DNA of 64,000 bases from Hyphomicrobium sp. NDB2Meth4 (GCF_900117445.1 NZ_FPEJ01000005.1:186001-250000), one strand, 5' to 3'; positions 1 to 9,442 are shown, numbered from the stretch's first letter. The notes: generated by a model from the sequence alone, not told the origin. A program made the numbers and translations.

Positions 1-285
1 CGCAGCCCGGATCAGGGCACGCGCTGCACAGGCGAGCGCATTGCCGGGATCGATGCGGATTGACTTCGTTAGGAGCGTGAAAGCTCGGCGGAGGTCGCCG
101 CCTCGACTTTGCGCGATTGCAAGGCTGTAGATGCGCTTACTCAGCGCGCGGTTCCTGGCGCGAGTAGGCGCTTCGGTAGGGTTGGCGCGTGTCGATATTG
201 GAAAGAGCGAGTCTGCCAGCGAAAGCTGGGGAGCCACTACACAGACCGTGGCAACGATCGCGATTGCCAGCGCTTGCGCAAACAT
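1..285 (-). CDS. Secreted TPR-like protein, partial (runs off window start)
   Basis: An open frame of 95 codons starts at ATG 285-283 and has no stop before the window edge. A strong ribosome binding site (GGGGAGGAAAG) lies just upstream of the start. The first 24 residues form a typical signal peptide ending LSLADS. Near residues 52-92 the pattern GGDLRRAF..LTKSIRIDPGNA matches the consensus of a tetratricopeptide repeat, so the protein is probably a periplasmic TPR protein. The C-terminal part is missing, so no function can be given. It follows czcA on the same strand after a gap of 92 bases. Confidence 0.7.
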   Translation of the reverse strand, partial: MFAQALAIAIVATVCVVAPQLSLADSLFPISTRANPTEAPTRARNRALSKRIYSLAIAQSRGGDLRRAFTLLTKSIRIDPGNALACAARALIRAA

Positions 286-377
286 CGCTTTCCTCCCCTT
301 GCGGCACACTGCGCAGTCTTATGTGGCCCAATACCCTCCGCACTGCATTGGACGAGCGATGAGCATTGCGTGCAGCA

Positions 378-3300
378 TCATTCGGCGGCGAGGCCCGCGG
401 CCGCGGGATCAACGGGACGCGGCTGGGCCAAAATGTAGCGCTTATAGAGCGCGGGAAGCACGATCAGTGTTAGCAGCGTTGCGGTGATCAAGCCGCCGAT
501 GACCACAGTGGCGAGGGGCTTTTGAACCTCCGCTCCCGTGCCGGTCGCCAGCGCCATCGGCACAAAGCCGAGTGAGGCGACGAGCGCGGTCATGAGCACC
601 GGCCGAAGACGCGTCATCGCCCCTTCGTAGATGGCATCTTCCCCCGGCTTCCCTTGTTCTCGTAGCTGGTTGATGTAGGTCACCATCACAAGACCATTGA
701 GGACCGCGATACCGGACAGGGCAATGAACCCGACGGCTGCCGAGATCGAGAATGGCATGCCGCTGAGGTAGAGCGTGAAGATGCCGCCCGAAACCGCCAG
801 CGGTACGCCGGAAAAAACGAGCAAGGCTTCGCGCACACTACCGAGAGCGGTGAACAGCATGAGAAAGATGACGAAGAAGCAGACAGGTACGACGATGAGC
901 AGGCGGCTTTGAGCTGTCTGCAGGTTTTCGAACTGACCACCCCAGGTGATCCAATTACCGGGCGGGATCTTGACCTGGGCGTCGATCTTCTGTTGGGCCT
1001 CCTGAACGAAGGAGCCGATGTCGCGGCCGCGCACGTTCGCCTGCACGACAACGCGGCGTTTGCCATTCTCGCGGCTGATCTGGTTGGGGCCTTCCTCGAT
1101 GTTGAATGTGGCCAGTGTCTTAAGTGGCACGAAATTCGGGCGGCCGGGCCCCGCTGTGGGAATAGCGACCGGGAGATTCTGCAGTGTGTCGAGGTCATCG
1201 CGCAGACGATCGGGAAGGCGGACAAGGATGTCGAAACGCCGGTCGCCTTCAAACACAAGTCCCGTCTCGCGTCCGCCGACCGCGATGGAAACCACGTCAA
1301 GCACATCGCCGACATTGAGTCCGTACCGCGCGATTGCTGCTTTATCGAGTTTCACGTTGAGCATTGGCAGGCCCGTGGTCTGCTCGACTTTTACATCGGC
1401 CGCTCCCGGCACGGAGCGCAGCACCGAGGCGATCTTATTTGCGGTTTCTCCCAGCTCCTCGAATTTGTCGCCAAACACCTTCACTGCCACATCGCTGCGC
1501 ACGCCGGCGATGAGTTCGTTGAAACGCATCTGGATGGGCTGCGTATATTCGTAGTTGTTGCCCGGCAACTGGCCGACCGCCTTGGCGATCCTTTCGATCA
1601 GTTCGGCTTTGCTTTCTCCCGGATTGGGCCACTCGTCCTGCGGCTTCAACATGATGAATGTGTCGGATACGTGCGGCGGCATGGGATCGGCGGCCATCTC
1701 GGCCGTTCCCGTCTTGGAGAAGACGAACGCAACTTCGGGAAATTTGCTGACGGCGGATTCCACCTTCAACTGCATGTCGAGCGATTGCGTCAAGGAGGTG
1801 GAAGGAATGCGCATGGCGTGCATCGCCAGATTCTTCTCGTCCAGTGTCGGAATGAACTCCTGACCGAGGCGCGTGAACAGAAATAGCGACACGGCAAAGA
1901 AGCCGAGAGCAACGATGATTACGAAGCCTGTGTCCTCGAGCCCGGCCCGCAGCATCGGGGCATAGCGCGCCTTGGCGAAGCGGATAAAAAAGTTGTCCTT
2001 CTCCTCGACTTTGCCTGACACGAAGATTGCGATCATCGCCGGCACGAACGTCAGAGACAGGACGAATGCGCAGACCAGGGCGATGATGACGGTCAGGCCC
2101 ATAGGCTCAAACATCTTGCCTTCGACGCCGGTGAAAGTCAGCAATGGGAAATATACGGTGATGATAATGATCTGGCCGAACACCGATGGCTGGATCATCT
2201 CCTTGCTCGCAGTCATTACCTCCTGCATGCGCTCATCGAGCGTAAGGAGCCGACCTTCGTGATGCTGGCGCTCGGCGAGCCTCCGTATCGCGTTCTCGGT
2301 GATGATGACGGCGCCGTCGACGATAAGTCCGAAATCGAGCGCTCCCAGGCTCATGAGATTGGCCGACGTGCCGGTCTGGAGCATGCCAATTACGGTCATC
2401 AGCATCGTTATGGGAATGACGAGCGCGGTGATCAGCGCGGCGCGCAGATTGCCGAGCATGAGGAACAGCACGACGATGACGAGCAAGGCGCCTTCGGCAA
2501 GGTTCTTGGAAACGGTCTTGATCGTCGCGTCGACCAGCAAGGTCCGGTTCAGCACAGTCTGGATGGCAATATCGGGCGGTAGCGACTTGCTGATCTCCTT
2601 GATCTTCTCGTCCACGAGGCCGGACACGATGCGGCTGTTGCCGCCCTTCAGCATCATCGCAGTGCCGACGACGACCTCGCTGCCGTTTTCGCTCGCCCCG
2701 CCTGTCCGCAGTTCGCGACCCAGGCCTACCTCGGCGACATCCTTGAGGAAGACCGGCACGCCGTTTTTGTTGGCGATGATAACGTTGCCGATGTCCGTCG
2801 TGGTCTCGAGGCGTCCGTCAGCGCGGACGACGTAGGATTCACCGCGCTGCTCGATGTAGCCTGCACCGACGCTGGTATTGTTGCGCTCGAGGGCTGCCAC
2901 AACGTCAGCAAAAGAGAGCCCAAGCGAGAGAAGTTTGTCAGGATCAGGCTGCACTTGGTACTGCTGCTTGAACCCCCCGATTGCATCGACCTCGGCGACC
3001 CCTGGAATGCCCTTCAATTGCGGACGGATGATCCAGTCCTGGACCGTGCGCAGGTACATGGCACGCTCAAATTCCTTGGTCAGCCTCTGTCCCTCTGGCG
3101 TGAGATAGCTGCCATCTGTTTGCCAGCCCGGTTGCCCGTCTTTTACGTCTGCCCCTTTGCCCTGCGGGTTCTTGTAATGGACCGTCCACATGTAGATTTC
3201 TCCGAGGCCCGTCGACACCGCTCCCATATGAGGTTCAGCACCCGGAGGAAGGTTCGCTTTGGCCTGCGACAGGCGTTCCGTCACCTGCGTGCGCGCGAAG

Positions 3301-3611
3301 TAGATGTCGACGTTATCCTCGAAGACGGCGGTCACCTGCGAGAAGCCGTTGCGCGAGAGCGACCGCGTGTAGGAGAGGCCAGGAATACCCGCGAGCGCCG
3401 TTTCAATCGGATAGGTGACGTTCTTCTCGATCTCGAATGGCGATAGTCCGTTGGCCTCGGTATTGATCTGCACCTGATTGTTGGTGATGTCGGGGACGGC
3501 ATCGATGGGCAGCTGGGTAAGCGACTTCATGCCGAAGGCGGCAATGGCCGCGACAGCGAGAACGACCAGGAATCGCTGCTGGATCGAGAAGCTGAGGATG
3601 CGCTCTATCAC
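378..3611 (-). CDS. czcA: CzcA-type heavy-metal RND efflux pump (inner-membrane subunit)
   Basis: This 1077-residue protein has the full length of HME-RND proton/cation antiporters. In the fourth membrane helix, residues 426-440 read DFGLIVDGAVIITEN, the signature of the CzcA (Zn/Co/Cd) class with its conserved Asp and Glu residues. A membrane anchor begins at about residue 13, and the hydrophobic clusters near 370-560 and 900-1060 fit the two six-helix halves. It is the last gene of a czcCBA operon, 12 bases after czcB. By family it drives export of divalent cations from periplasm or cytoplasm through CzcC. The exact substrate is inferred from the signature only. Confidence 0.95.
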   Translation of the reverse strand: MIERILSFSIQQRFLVVLAVAAIAAFGMKSLTQLPIDAVPDITNNQVQINTEANGLSPFEIEKNVTYPIETALAGIPGLSYTRSLSRNGFSQVTAVFEDNVDIYFARTQVTERLSQAKANLPPGAEPHMGAVSTGLGEIYMWTVHYKNPQGKGADVKDGQPGWQTDGSYLTPEGQRLTKEFERAMYLRTVQDWIIRPQLKGIPGVAEVDAIGGFKQQYQVQPDPDKLLSLGLSFADVVAALERNNTSVGAGYIEQRGESYVVRADGRLETTTDIGNVIIANKNGVPVFLKDVAEVGLGRELRTGGASENGSEVVVGTAMMLKGGNSRIVSGLVDEKIKEISKSLPPDIAIQTVLNRTLLVDATIKTVSKNLAEGALLVIVVLFLMLGNLRAALITALVIPITMLMTVIGMLQTGTSANLMSLGALDFGLIVDGAVIITENAIRRLAERQHHEGRLLTLDERMQEVMTASKEMIQPSVFGQIIIITVYFPLLTFTGVEGKMFEPMGLTVIIALVCAFVLSLTFVPAMIAIFVSGKVEEKDNFFIRFAKARYAPMLRAGLEDTGFVIIVALGFFAVSLFLFTRLGQEFIPTLDEKNLAMHAMRIPSTSLTQSLDMQLKVESAVSKFPEVAFVFSKTGTAEMAADPMPPHVSDTFIMLKPQDEWPNPGESKAELIERIAKAVGQLPGNNYEYTQPIQMRFNELIAGVRSDVAVKVFGDKFEELGETANKIASVLRSVPGAADVKVEQTTGLPMLNVKLDKAAIARYGLNVGDVLDVVSIAVGGRETGLVFEGDRRFDILVRLPDRLRDDLDTLQNLPVAIPTAGPGRPNFVPLKTLATFNIEEGPNQISRENGKRRVVVQANVRGRDIGSFVQEAQQKIDAQVKIPPGNWITWGGQFENLQTAQSRLLIVVPVCFFVIFLMLFTALGSVREALLVFSGVPLAVSGGIFTLYLSGMPFSISAAVGFIALSGIAVLNGLVMVTYINQLREQGKPGEDAIYEGAMTRLRPVLMTALVASLGFVPMALATGTGAEVQKPLATVVIGGLITATLLTLIVLPALYKRYILAQPRPVDPAAAGLAAE

Positions 3612-3623
3612 TGGGACTGACCT

Positions 3624-5099
3624 TTAGTGCTCGTGCTCGGCTTCGGATTTTCCGAGCTCGGCCTTGAGGGTGAACGTGTTCTGCGTAGCAACGCTCTCTC
3701 CGGGTTTCAGACCCGAGACGATCTCAACATTCTGGCGGTCTTCACGCCCGAGCGTGACGGGACGCGCCCGGAAGCCGCCATTGACGGCTACAAACACCGA
3801 CTTCTGACCATTGATCGTCTGGATGGCGTCCCGTGGCACGGCCACGGCAGCCTTTTGCTGGCCGGCAATGAGCTGCGCACGCACGTAGTCGCCGAGCTGC
3901 CAGCTGCCCTCGGCATTATCGATCTCGGCTATCGCCTTCGCCGCGCGGGTCTCTGGATCGATCACCGGGCTGAGCGCAATAATCTTCCCGCGCGCGGTGC
4001 GGTCGTCCCCGGTGACGATGACCTCCTGCCCCTCTTTGGCGAACGGTAGGTCGGCCGGCTGCACTGCGAGTTCGACCCACACCGTCGAAAGGTCCGCGAT
4101 GTTGAAGATCTCTTGCTCGGTGCCAACCATTTCGCCGAGGATCAGGCTGCGCGCAGTCACCTTCCCGGCGATGGGTGACCGGATCTGGTAGGTTCGAAAG
4201 GACTGCTCCTCGCCTTTCCGGTTCGTGACGTCATCTATATCGCTTTCGTCCAGGCCCATGGTGTGGAGCTTCTGGTGGGCCAGCTCCAGTTGAATTTTCG
4301 ACGTCTCGAAAGCATTCTTGGCGTTGAGGTATTCCTGCTCGGCCGTCACTTTCTGCTTCCACAGGCGCTCCTCGCGCTCGAACACGGACTTGGCCAGCTC
4401 CTCGGCGCGCCACGCTTCAAGGTATTGCGATTTGCCATCGGCCATCTCGCGGCTTTCGAGGGTGGCCAGCAGGTCGCCTTTGACAACCGGTTCCCCGAGG
4501 CGCTTGTCGATGGTCGCAACCGTCCCCGCCAGCTTTGGCACGATCTTGGCCTGACGGTCAGCGTTGAGCGTAACGCGTCCGGGCACGGATATTTCCTTCA
4601 CGAGCGTTGCGGGCTCCACAGGCGCCGTCTCTATTCCCGCAGCGGCAATCTGCTCGGGGGTCAATTTGACAAGCCCTTCGCTTTCCTCTCCCGCTCCGTG
4701 CTGGTGTCCCTCTTCGGCTCCGTGTGCATGCCCTTCCGGCTCCGTTGCGGCGTGCTCGTGACCGTCAGGCTCCGTTTCGTGCCCGTCGCCGGGGGCGCCG
4801 TGCTTGTGTCCATCGCCCTCGGTGTCGCCGTGCTTGTGGTTCGTCTCCACGTTCGTTTCTGTCGAAGTTGAGCCAAGACCGATGGACTCGCTCAGCGCCG
4901 AAAATAGCCCGGCCTCGCACACGCGCGTGCCAAAGCCCTCTTCGGCGGCCGCGTGGCCTTGGCCATGCGCGTGCCCCTCCTCCGCCGACGCGGCAGGTCC
5001 ACACGACTTGGAAATTTCACGCGCTCCAATTAGTGCAGCGAGTACAACGAGCGCCAGTCCGGCAATTAGCTTGGTCTTTCGGGTCATCTTTGTACTCAC
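3624..5099 (-). CDS. czcB: CzcB-type membrane fusion protein of the RND pump
   Basis: This 491-residue periplasmic adaptor has one N-terminal membrane helix (about residues 11-25). A long His/Asp/Glu-rich segment follows (about 40-140, many HGH, HEH and HKHG clusters), typical of CzcB and thought to bind metal. Next come a barrel-sandwich/lipoyl half near VSVPGRVTLN, a helical hairpin (about 210-290) and the beta-barrel and membrane-proximal domains. A second His cluster ends the protein. The GTG start overlaps the czcC stop by four bases (GTGA), which points to translational coupling. It links CzcA to CzcC. Confidence 0.94.
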   Translation of the reverse strand: MSTKMTRKTKLIAGLALVVLAALIGAREISKSCGPAASAEEGHAHGQGHAAAEEGFGTRVCEAGLFSALSESIGLGSTSTETNVETNHKHGDTEGDGHKHGAPGDGHETEPDGHEHAATEPEGHAHGAEEGHQHGAGEESEGLVKLTPEQIAAAGIETAPVEPATLVKEISVPGRVTLNADRQAKIVPKLAGTVATIDKRLGEPVVKGDLLATLESREMADGKSQYLEAWRAEELAKSVFEREERLWKQKVTAEQEYLNAKNAFETSKIQLELAHQKLHTMGLDESDIDDVTNRKGEEQSFRTYQIRSPIAGKVTARSLILGEMVGTEQEIFNIADLSTVWVELAVQPADLPFAKEGQEVIVTGDDRTARGKIIALSPVIDPETRAAKAIAEIDNAEGSWQLGDYVRAQLIAGQQKAAVAVPRDAIQTINGQKSVFVAVNGGFRARPVTLGREDRQNVEIVSGLKPGESVATQNTFTLKAELGKSEAEHEH

Positions 5100-6451
5100 T
5101 TGAGGCCGTTTAGCTCGCGGCCGATCAGGGCTTCGACCTGCACGCGCGCCTTTTCATAATCCGCGCGGGCGTTGACCAGCTCGCGGCGGGCTTCGAAGAG
5201 GGTTCGCTGCGTATCGAGGACGTTCAAAAGATCGAACTTGCCTTCTTCGTACCCGGTGCGGGTCCGATCGAACGCCGATTGCGCGGCGGGGAGCACTTGG
5301 CTCTCGATAGCATTGGCCTGGGCATTCGCGGCCGCAACCGCGCCGAGGGCACCGATAAGCGTACCCCTCATCTGGGCCCTGGCAGCCTGCGCATCGAACT
5401 CTGCTCGGGCGATGCGATGCTGGGCCGCGGCGATAGCGCCTTCGTTGCGGTCGAACAGGGGAAGCGGCAATGAAACGCCGGCGATCATGCCGGTCGAGCT
5501 ATCGGTTTCGAATCGCCTGAGTCCCGCACCGATGGTGACGTTGGGAACGGCTTTCGACCGCTCCACCTCGAGCACGGCATAGCGATGCCCGACGGTATCG
5601 CCCCAGCGGGCGATATTCGGATTGGCGTCGAGGAAAGCCTGTACTTCTTCAAACGAGGGCGCGCTGCGGTCACGACCAAGGCGGCCAGCGGCTCGCGTGT
5701 ACGTTGCCCCGCTAGCGCCCCAGAGCGCCGAAAGCCGATCGCGTGCCGATTTTAGACGCGCTTCTTCGGCGCCGAGTGAAGCCTGGGCGCTGGCCACGGC
5801 AACTTTGCTGCGATCGAGTTCGATCGGGCTTGCGCGGCCGCCTTTCACACGTGCATCGACAGCGGAGCGCGTTTTTTGCGACACGCCGACAAAGTCGCGA
5901 AGGATGGCCACCTTTTCTTGCGAGGCGATCACATCGACGAAAAGTTGGGCCGCGTCGGTGGCGGCCTGCAAGCGGGCGACTTCGAAATCCCAGCCTGCGA
6001 TCGACGCCTCGAGATTAGCCGCGTTGAGCCGCGCCATGCGCTTGCCCCCGAGTTCGAAGGTTTGCGACAGCTGCAGGCTTTCACTTGAATCTTCTGCGGC
6101 AATCCCGCCCGAATTCGGCAGGTTCTCGACGCCAGCCGCCAGTTCGGGGTTCAGTCGTCTGGACGCTTGGAACGCATCCCCGTGTCGAGCATCGATTTCA
6201 GATGCCGCGGCCTTCACCGACGGGCTGTAGGCAACGGCAAGATTGACCGCTTCGCCGAACGTCAGTGTGCCCGATGGCGCATACGCTTCTCTCGTCTCCG
6301 GTTGCGGAGCGGAGGCCTGCCAGCCGTAAGTTGCTCCGGACGCGCCCGGCTCGGGGACGACGACCGTCTCCGTAACCCCTCCACACCCGGCGAGACTTAA
6401 CGTCAGTGCTATAACGCTTACGCGGCTACTGGCGCGGTATTGGCCCGCCAT
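5096..6451 (-). CDS. czcC: CzcC-type outer-membrane efflux lipoprotein
   Basis: This 451-residue TolC-family protein has a signal peptide ending in LAGC at about residues 20-23, a lipobox, so it is probably a lipoprotein of the outer membrane. Two long alpha-helical repeat regions rich in Ala, Gln and Arg (about 60-250 and 270-445) match the OEP fold. It is the first gene of czcCBA. It is the only outer-membrane factor visible in the window, although three RND pumps are encoded, so the other two may share it or use one encoded elsewhere. Confidence 0.93.
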   Translation of the reverse strand: MAGQYRASSRVSVIALTLSLAGCGGVTETVVVPEPGASGATYGWQASAPQPETREAYAPSGTLTFGEAVNLAVAYSPSVKAAASEIDARHGDAFQASRRLNPELAAGVENLPNSGGIAAEDSSESLQLSQTFELGGKRMARLNAANLEASIAGWDFEVARLQAATDAAQLFVDVIASQEKVAILRDFVGVSQKTRSAVDARVKGGRASPIELDRSKVAVASAQASLGAEEARLKSARDRLSALWGASGATYTRAAGRLGRDRSAPSFEEVQAFLDANPNIARWGDTVGHRYAVLEVERSKAVPNVTIGAGLRRFETDSSTGMIAGVSLPLPLFDRNEGAIAAAQHRIARAEFDAQAARAQMRGTLIGALGAVAAANAQANAIESQVLPAAQSAFDRTRTGYEEGKFDLLNVLDTQRTLFEARRELVNARADYEKARVQVEALIGRELNGLK

Positions 6452-6524
6452 GCTGCCTCCCTAATGCGTGCTCAGTTGGCATCTCCGAGGGGGAGACGGC
6501 CGTACTCAGTCGCGATTGGAGACG

Positions 6525-7004
6525 CTAGATCAAAAGGACAATTGTCCGGTGCGAAGCGAGATGATCGACATCAGGCTTGGCCCGCTCTCGTCGATCTACC
6601 GCAGACAGGGACCAATGGCCGTCTTGGATGGCAGCAATTGTGGCCCAATGCGGCACTGGCGATTTGGACGGAAGCGACTTAATCAATGAACTTGGCTGCG
6701 GCAAGCTAGCGAGAGATACGATGTCTATGTCGACGCATCCCTTCGGCGCCTCGACGCCGGGTCCCGGATCTGTGCTGCTCAGCCGTTCTGCGTGCTCGGT
6801 CGCATGATGTGTTCCCGCATCCAACAGCTCGATTGCGCGGTGACCATCGGCGCCGAAGCAATAGACGAGCGGAAGAGCTGCTGCGAACGTGGCAGGCACG
6901 AAGGCGATCAACAGCACGATCGCTATGAGTTGTCGCCAGAGGCTCATCTGTCCCAGCCCTAAACCTGCACCTAGCCTAATGCGCATCACCGGCTTCATAT
7001 TCAA
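6525..7004 (-). CDS. Small secreted protein upstream of czcCBA
   Basis: This protein of up to 159 residues carries one hydrophobic segment (LIAIVLLIAFVPATFAAALP) that would serve as a signal peptide. An internal ATG at 6947 (MSLWRQL) gives a more usual signal sequence and may be the true start. The mature part contains YCFGADGHRAIE, a His-containing stretch (THHATEHAE), a CVDID motif and the C-terminus LASHRTIVLLI. From memory, similar small proteins precede czc operons in other alphaproteobacteria; this was not tested. A periplasmic metal-related role is inferred from position and His content only. Confidence 0.65.
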   Translation of the reverse strand: MNMKPVMRIRLGAGLGLGQMSLWRQLIAIVLLIAFVPATFAAALPLVYCFGADGHRAIELLDAGTHHATEHAERLSSTDPGPGVEAPKGCVDIDIVSLASLPQPSSLIKSLPSKSPVPHWATIAAIQDGHWSLSAVDRRERAKPDVDHLASHRTIVLLI

Positions 7005-7139
7005 GAAAAAACCGTTGGGGCGCTTATGCCATGGCGGCTCTGTCGCGGACGGGACACAACTATTTCAGGATGGGTTAAGCAAAGCCGCGCTGGAACAGGC
7101 AGTTTCCCCATAGATTCCGGGACGGAACCGCATGGAAGC

Positions 7140-8045
7140 CTAAGCATGGAGCACATGGTCCTCGATTCCCTCCCTGCAGTCTCGCAACTCCAGCTGCAAG
7201 GTTACGTGCGAGATGTGGAAATCCTCGGAAAGCACGCGTCCAGCCATTTCGCGCACCTCGGATTGTTCCCTGTCAGGTTCCAGTACCAGATGAACCGATA
7301 GCGCAGGCGTGTCGCTTCCCAATGCCCAGATATGCAGGTCATGAAGGTTCTTCACGCCGGGGACTTGCCGCAGCGCAGCGGCAACGGCAGCGTAGTCTAT
7401 ACCTTCCGGCACCCCTTCCAGCAGAATGTTGGTTGTCTCCTGCAACAGGGACCAGGCGCGGGGCAGCACCCACAGACCAATGCCGATGGCCACGACGGCG
7501 TCGACCCAGAGCCAGCCCGTCAGCCAAATAATAGCCGCGGCGGCAATGACCCCGATGGAGCCGAGCATGTCGCTCCACACTTCAAGGTAGGCTCCCTTGA
7601 CATTGAGGCTTTTCGCTTGACCGGCCGCCAACAGCCGCATGGAGATAAGATTGATGACGAGCCCGATCACCGCAATCACCAGCATACCGACGGACTGTAT
7701 TTGTTCGGGCTCAACGATCCTCTTGTAGCCCTCGTACAGGATGTAGCCGGCGACACCGAAGAGGATCACAGCATTGGAGGTCGCCGCCAGCACCTCGAAG
7801 CGTTGATACCCAAACGTGCGCTGGCTGTCCGCCGGGCGGCTGCCCACCTTAATCGCGGCGAGAGCGATGGCGAGGCCGAACGTGTCAGTCAGCATATGCA
7901 TTGCATCTGAAATGAGCGCGAGGCTGCCGGTCAGTATGCCGCCGATCACTTCCGCGATGAGGAATGTGCCCGTGAGCAACAAAGCTCCCCGCAGGGCTGC
8001 CGAGTTCGCTGCACGTGGATTTGCGTGCTGATGTCCATGGCCCAT
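7140..8045 (-). CDS. czcD: CzcD-type cation diffusion facilitator
   Basis: This 301-residue protein has a His-containing N-terminus (MGHGHQH) and six membrane helices. The metal-site motif SDAMHMLTD lies in helix 2 and YLEVWSDMLGS in helix 5. A cytoplasmic domain has LLEGVPEGID and LHIWALGSDTPALSVH. As I recall it, the Cupriavidus CzcD sequence is very similar over the whole length, including YLEVWSD. By family it exports Zn, Co or Cd from the cytoplasm in exchange for protons. It is the third gene of a minus-strand unit (8618-7140) that is divergent from the two-component system at 8784. Confidence 0.92.
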   Translation of the reverse strand: MGHGHQHANPRAANSAALRGALLLTGTFLIAEVIGGILTGSLALISDAMHMLTDTFGLAIALAAIKVGSRPADSQRTFGYQRFEVLAATSNAVILFGVAGYILYEGYKRIVEPEQIQSVGMLVIAVIGLVINLISMRLLAAGQAKSLNVKGAYLEVWSDMLGSIGVIAAAAIIWLTGWLWVDAVVAIGIGLWVLPRAWSLLQETTNILLEGVPEGIDYAAVAAALRQVPGVKNLHDLHIWALGSDTPALSVHLVLEPDREQSEVREMAGRVLSEDFHISHVTLQLELRDCREGIEDHVLHA

Positions 8046-8330
8046 CTATATTTGCGACGTTTGTGGAGCACCGCTCGCGGCGTCGACCGCAATGTCCTTG
8101 AGCGCTTGGACCTCTCGCTCTCCAGCCTGAACGGCCAGCATAATGCCGAGCGCCATAAGTTTCTCAGACGCCTCAGACACGACGGCTTCCCGCGCCAGGA
8201 TCTGTTCGCGTGCCGCATCGAAGGCACAACTCATCAGCGCGACGAGCTCTCGGCTAAACGCAGCATCATCAAAGGTCATCAGCTCAGGATTGCTCGACGG
8301 GGAAGCCACGTGCTCGATGGAACTCATCAT
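8046..8330 (-). CDS. Hypothetical protein preceding czcD
   Basis: This 94-residue, largely helical protein has no signal peptide and no motif I recognise. It is rich in Ala, Glu and Val (for example ASEKLMALGIMLAVQAGEREVQALKDI), so a small soluble helical bundle is plausible. The stop codon directly abuts the czcD start, which supports translation from the same mRNA. Function is unknown. Its place between a small secreted protein and czcD suggests, but does not show, a metal-related role. Confidence 0.6.
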   Translation of the reverse strand: MMSSIEHVASPSSNPELMTFDDAAFSRELVALMSCAFDAAREQILAREAVVSEASEKLMALGIMLAVQAGEREVQALKDIAVDAASGAPQTSQI

Positions 8331-8351
8331 TTTATCGGATCGCCTTACCGT

Positions 8352-8618
8352 TTATCTCGGACCCTTGTACACGAGGCCCCTGTGGCAGTTCATTCCGCCA
8401 CGCCGCGGCAGATGGCAATGCAGATCCGTTGGCGGGATGGTTGGCATCGAACGTCGCCGTTTTATCCAAGCCCTGCGGCCGATCGAGCGCCTCGCGCTAT
8501 GTGTCGATGCAAGCGAGGTTTCGACACCGGACAACGTAACGGGAGATCCTTGAGCAGGATATCCGACCGCCATCACTGCGATCAACGCGACTATCGCGCT
8601 CGTTACGGTCTTGCCCAT
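8352..8618 (-). CDS. Small putative secreted protein
   Basis: This 88-residue protein starts at ATG 8618 with MGKTVTSAIVALIAVMAVGY, a plausible signal peptide. The short mature part is very basic and contains one HCH motif near its end (DLHCHLPRRGGMNCH). No family was recognised. It lies 21 bases upstream of the 94-residue gene and faces away from the response regulator gene. It could be a small metal-binding periplasmic protein; this is a guess from the Cys/His content. Confidence 0.45.
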   Translation of the reverse strand: MGKTVTSAIVALIAVMAVGYPAQGSPVTLSGVETSLASTHSARRSIGRRAWIKRRRSMPTIPPTDLHCHLPRRGGMNCHRGLVYKGPR

Positions 8619-8740
8619 AGCACGATGTCTGACACGGCAGGCTGAAACCAAGCTGAAAAAGCTGCGGCTGCGGGGCCACGGCGTCGAAATATGCTGAACG
8701 GGGACTTGCTGCTTATGGTTTGAGGGTCATCTTTCCTGCC

Positions 8741-8770
8741 GCAGCCCCGCAGCCCCGCAGCCCCGCAGCC
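8741..8770. repeat. Tandem 8-bp repeat GCAGCCCC (3.75 copies)
   Basis: Three full copies and one partial copy of GCAGCCCC stand directly before the ribosome binding site of the response regulator gene. An inverted match (GCTGCGGGGC) occurs at 8667-8676, so the transcript could form a hairpin whose right arm is available in several registers. The repeat lies in the divergent promoter region between the czcD unit and the two-component genes. Confidence 0.85.
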
Positions 8771-8783
8771 AAGGAGAATCGCC

Positions 8784-9437
8784 ATTCGAATACTACTTGT
8801 CGAGGATGATGGGGCGATCGCAGAGCGTCTGGCCACCGCGCTTGAAACCGCGGGCTTTGTCGTGGATCACGTTTCCAATGGAGCGGATGCGTGCTCGCTA
8901 GCGCTTGATCAGTCTTTCGACGCTGCCGTGCTCGATCTCGGGCTGCCCGGGATGGACGGGTTGGAAGTGCTGCAGTCGTGGCGCGCGGCCGGCATTTCGA
9001 TGCCAGTGTTGATTTTGACGGCGCGTGGAGCCTGGCCGGAGAAGGTCAAGGGGTTGAACGCCGGTGCGGACGACTACATCAGTAAGCCATTTCATGCGCC
9101 CGAGATCGTTGCGCGGTTGCGTGCCCTGACGCGGCGCACATCTGGTGCCGCGCATCCCCTTCTCAGCCATAAGAATATCACCCTCGACACCGTAGCGGGA
9201 AAAGCCACCGTTGACGGCCACTCTACAACGCTTACGGCGTTGGAGCTGCGCATGCTCACGTATTTCATGCTGCGGATCGGGCGCATCGTCTCTCAGAAGG
9301 AGCTGGTGGAGCATCTTTACAACCTGGATGACGGCGCCGTGTCGAATACGATTGAGGTCTACATTGCCAGGCTACGGAAGAAGTTCGGTCGGGATTTCAT
9401 CACGACCGTCCGCGGTCTCGGCTACCGGATGGATTGA
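8784..9437 (+). CDS. OmpR/PhoP-family response regulator with ATT start
   Basis: The receiver domain begins IRILLVEDDGA, has its phosphorylation site in AVLDLGLPGMDG and the conserved Lys in ISKPFHAPEI. It is followed by a winged-helix DNA-binding domain (LTALELRMLTYFML...TIEVYIARLRKKF...TVRGLGYRMD). The family N-terminus requires translation from codon 8784, which reads ATT. No ATG, GTG or TTG lies in frame between it and the upstream stop at 8721; the only near-cognate start is CTG at 8736. The binding site AAGGAG at 8771-8776 is seven bases before the ATT. The sensor kinase follows immediately. Regulation of the neighbouring metal pumps is likely from context. Confidence 0.85.
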   Translation: MRILLVEDDGAIAERLATALETAGFVVDHVSNGADACSLALDQSFDAAVLDLGLPGMDGLEVLQSWRAAGISMPVLILTARGAWPEKVKGLNAGADDYISKPFHAPEIVARLRALTRRTSGAAHPLLSHKNITLDTVAGKATVDGHSTTLTALELRMLTYFMLRIGRIVSQKELVEHLYNLDDGAVSNTIEVYIARLRKKFGRDFITTVRGLGYRMD

Positions 9438-9442
9438 GCAGC

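Noticed and set aside
909-1886. Open frame of 325 codons antisense to czcA
   Set aside because: A shadow of czcA, with no start signal or motif.
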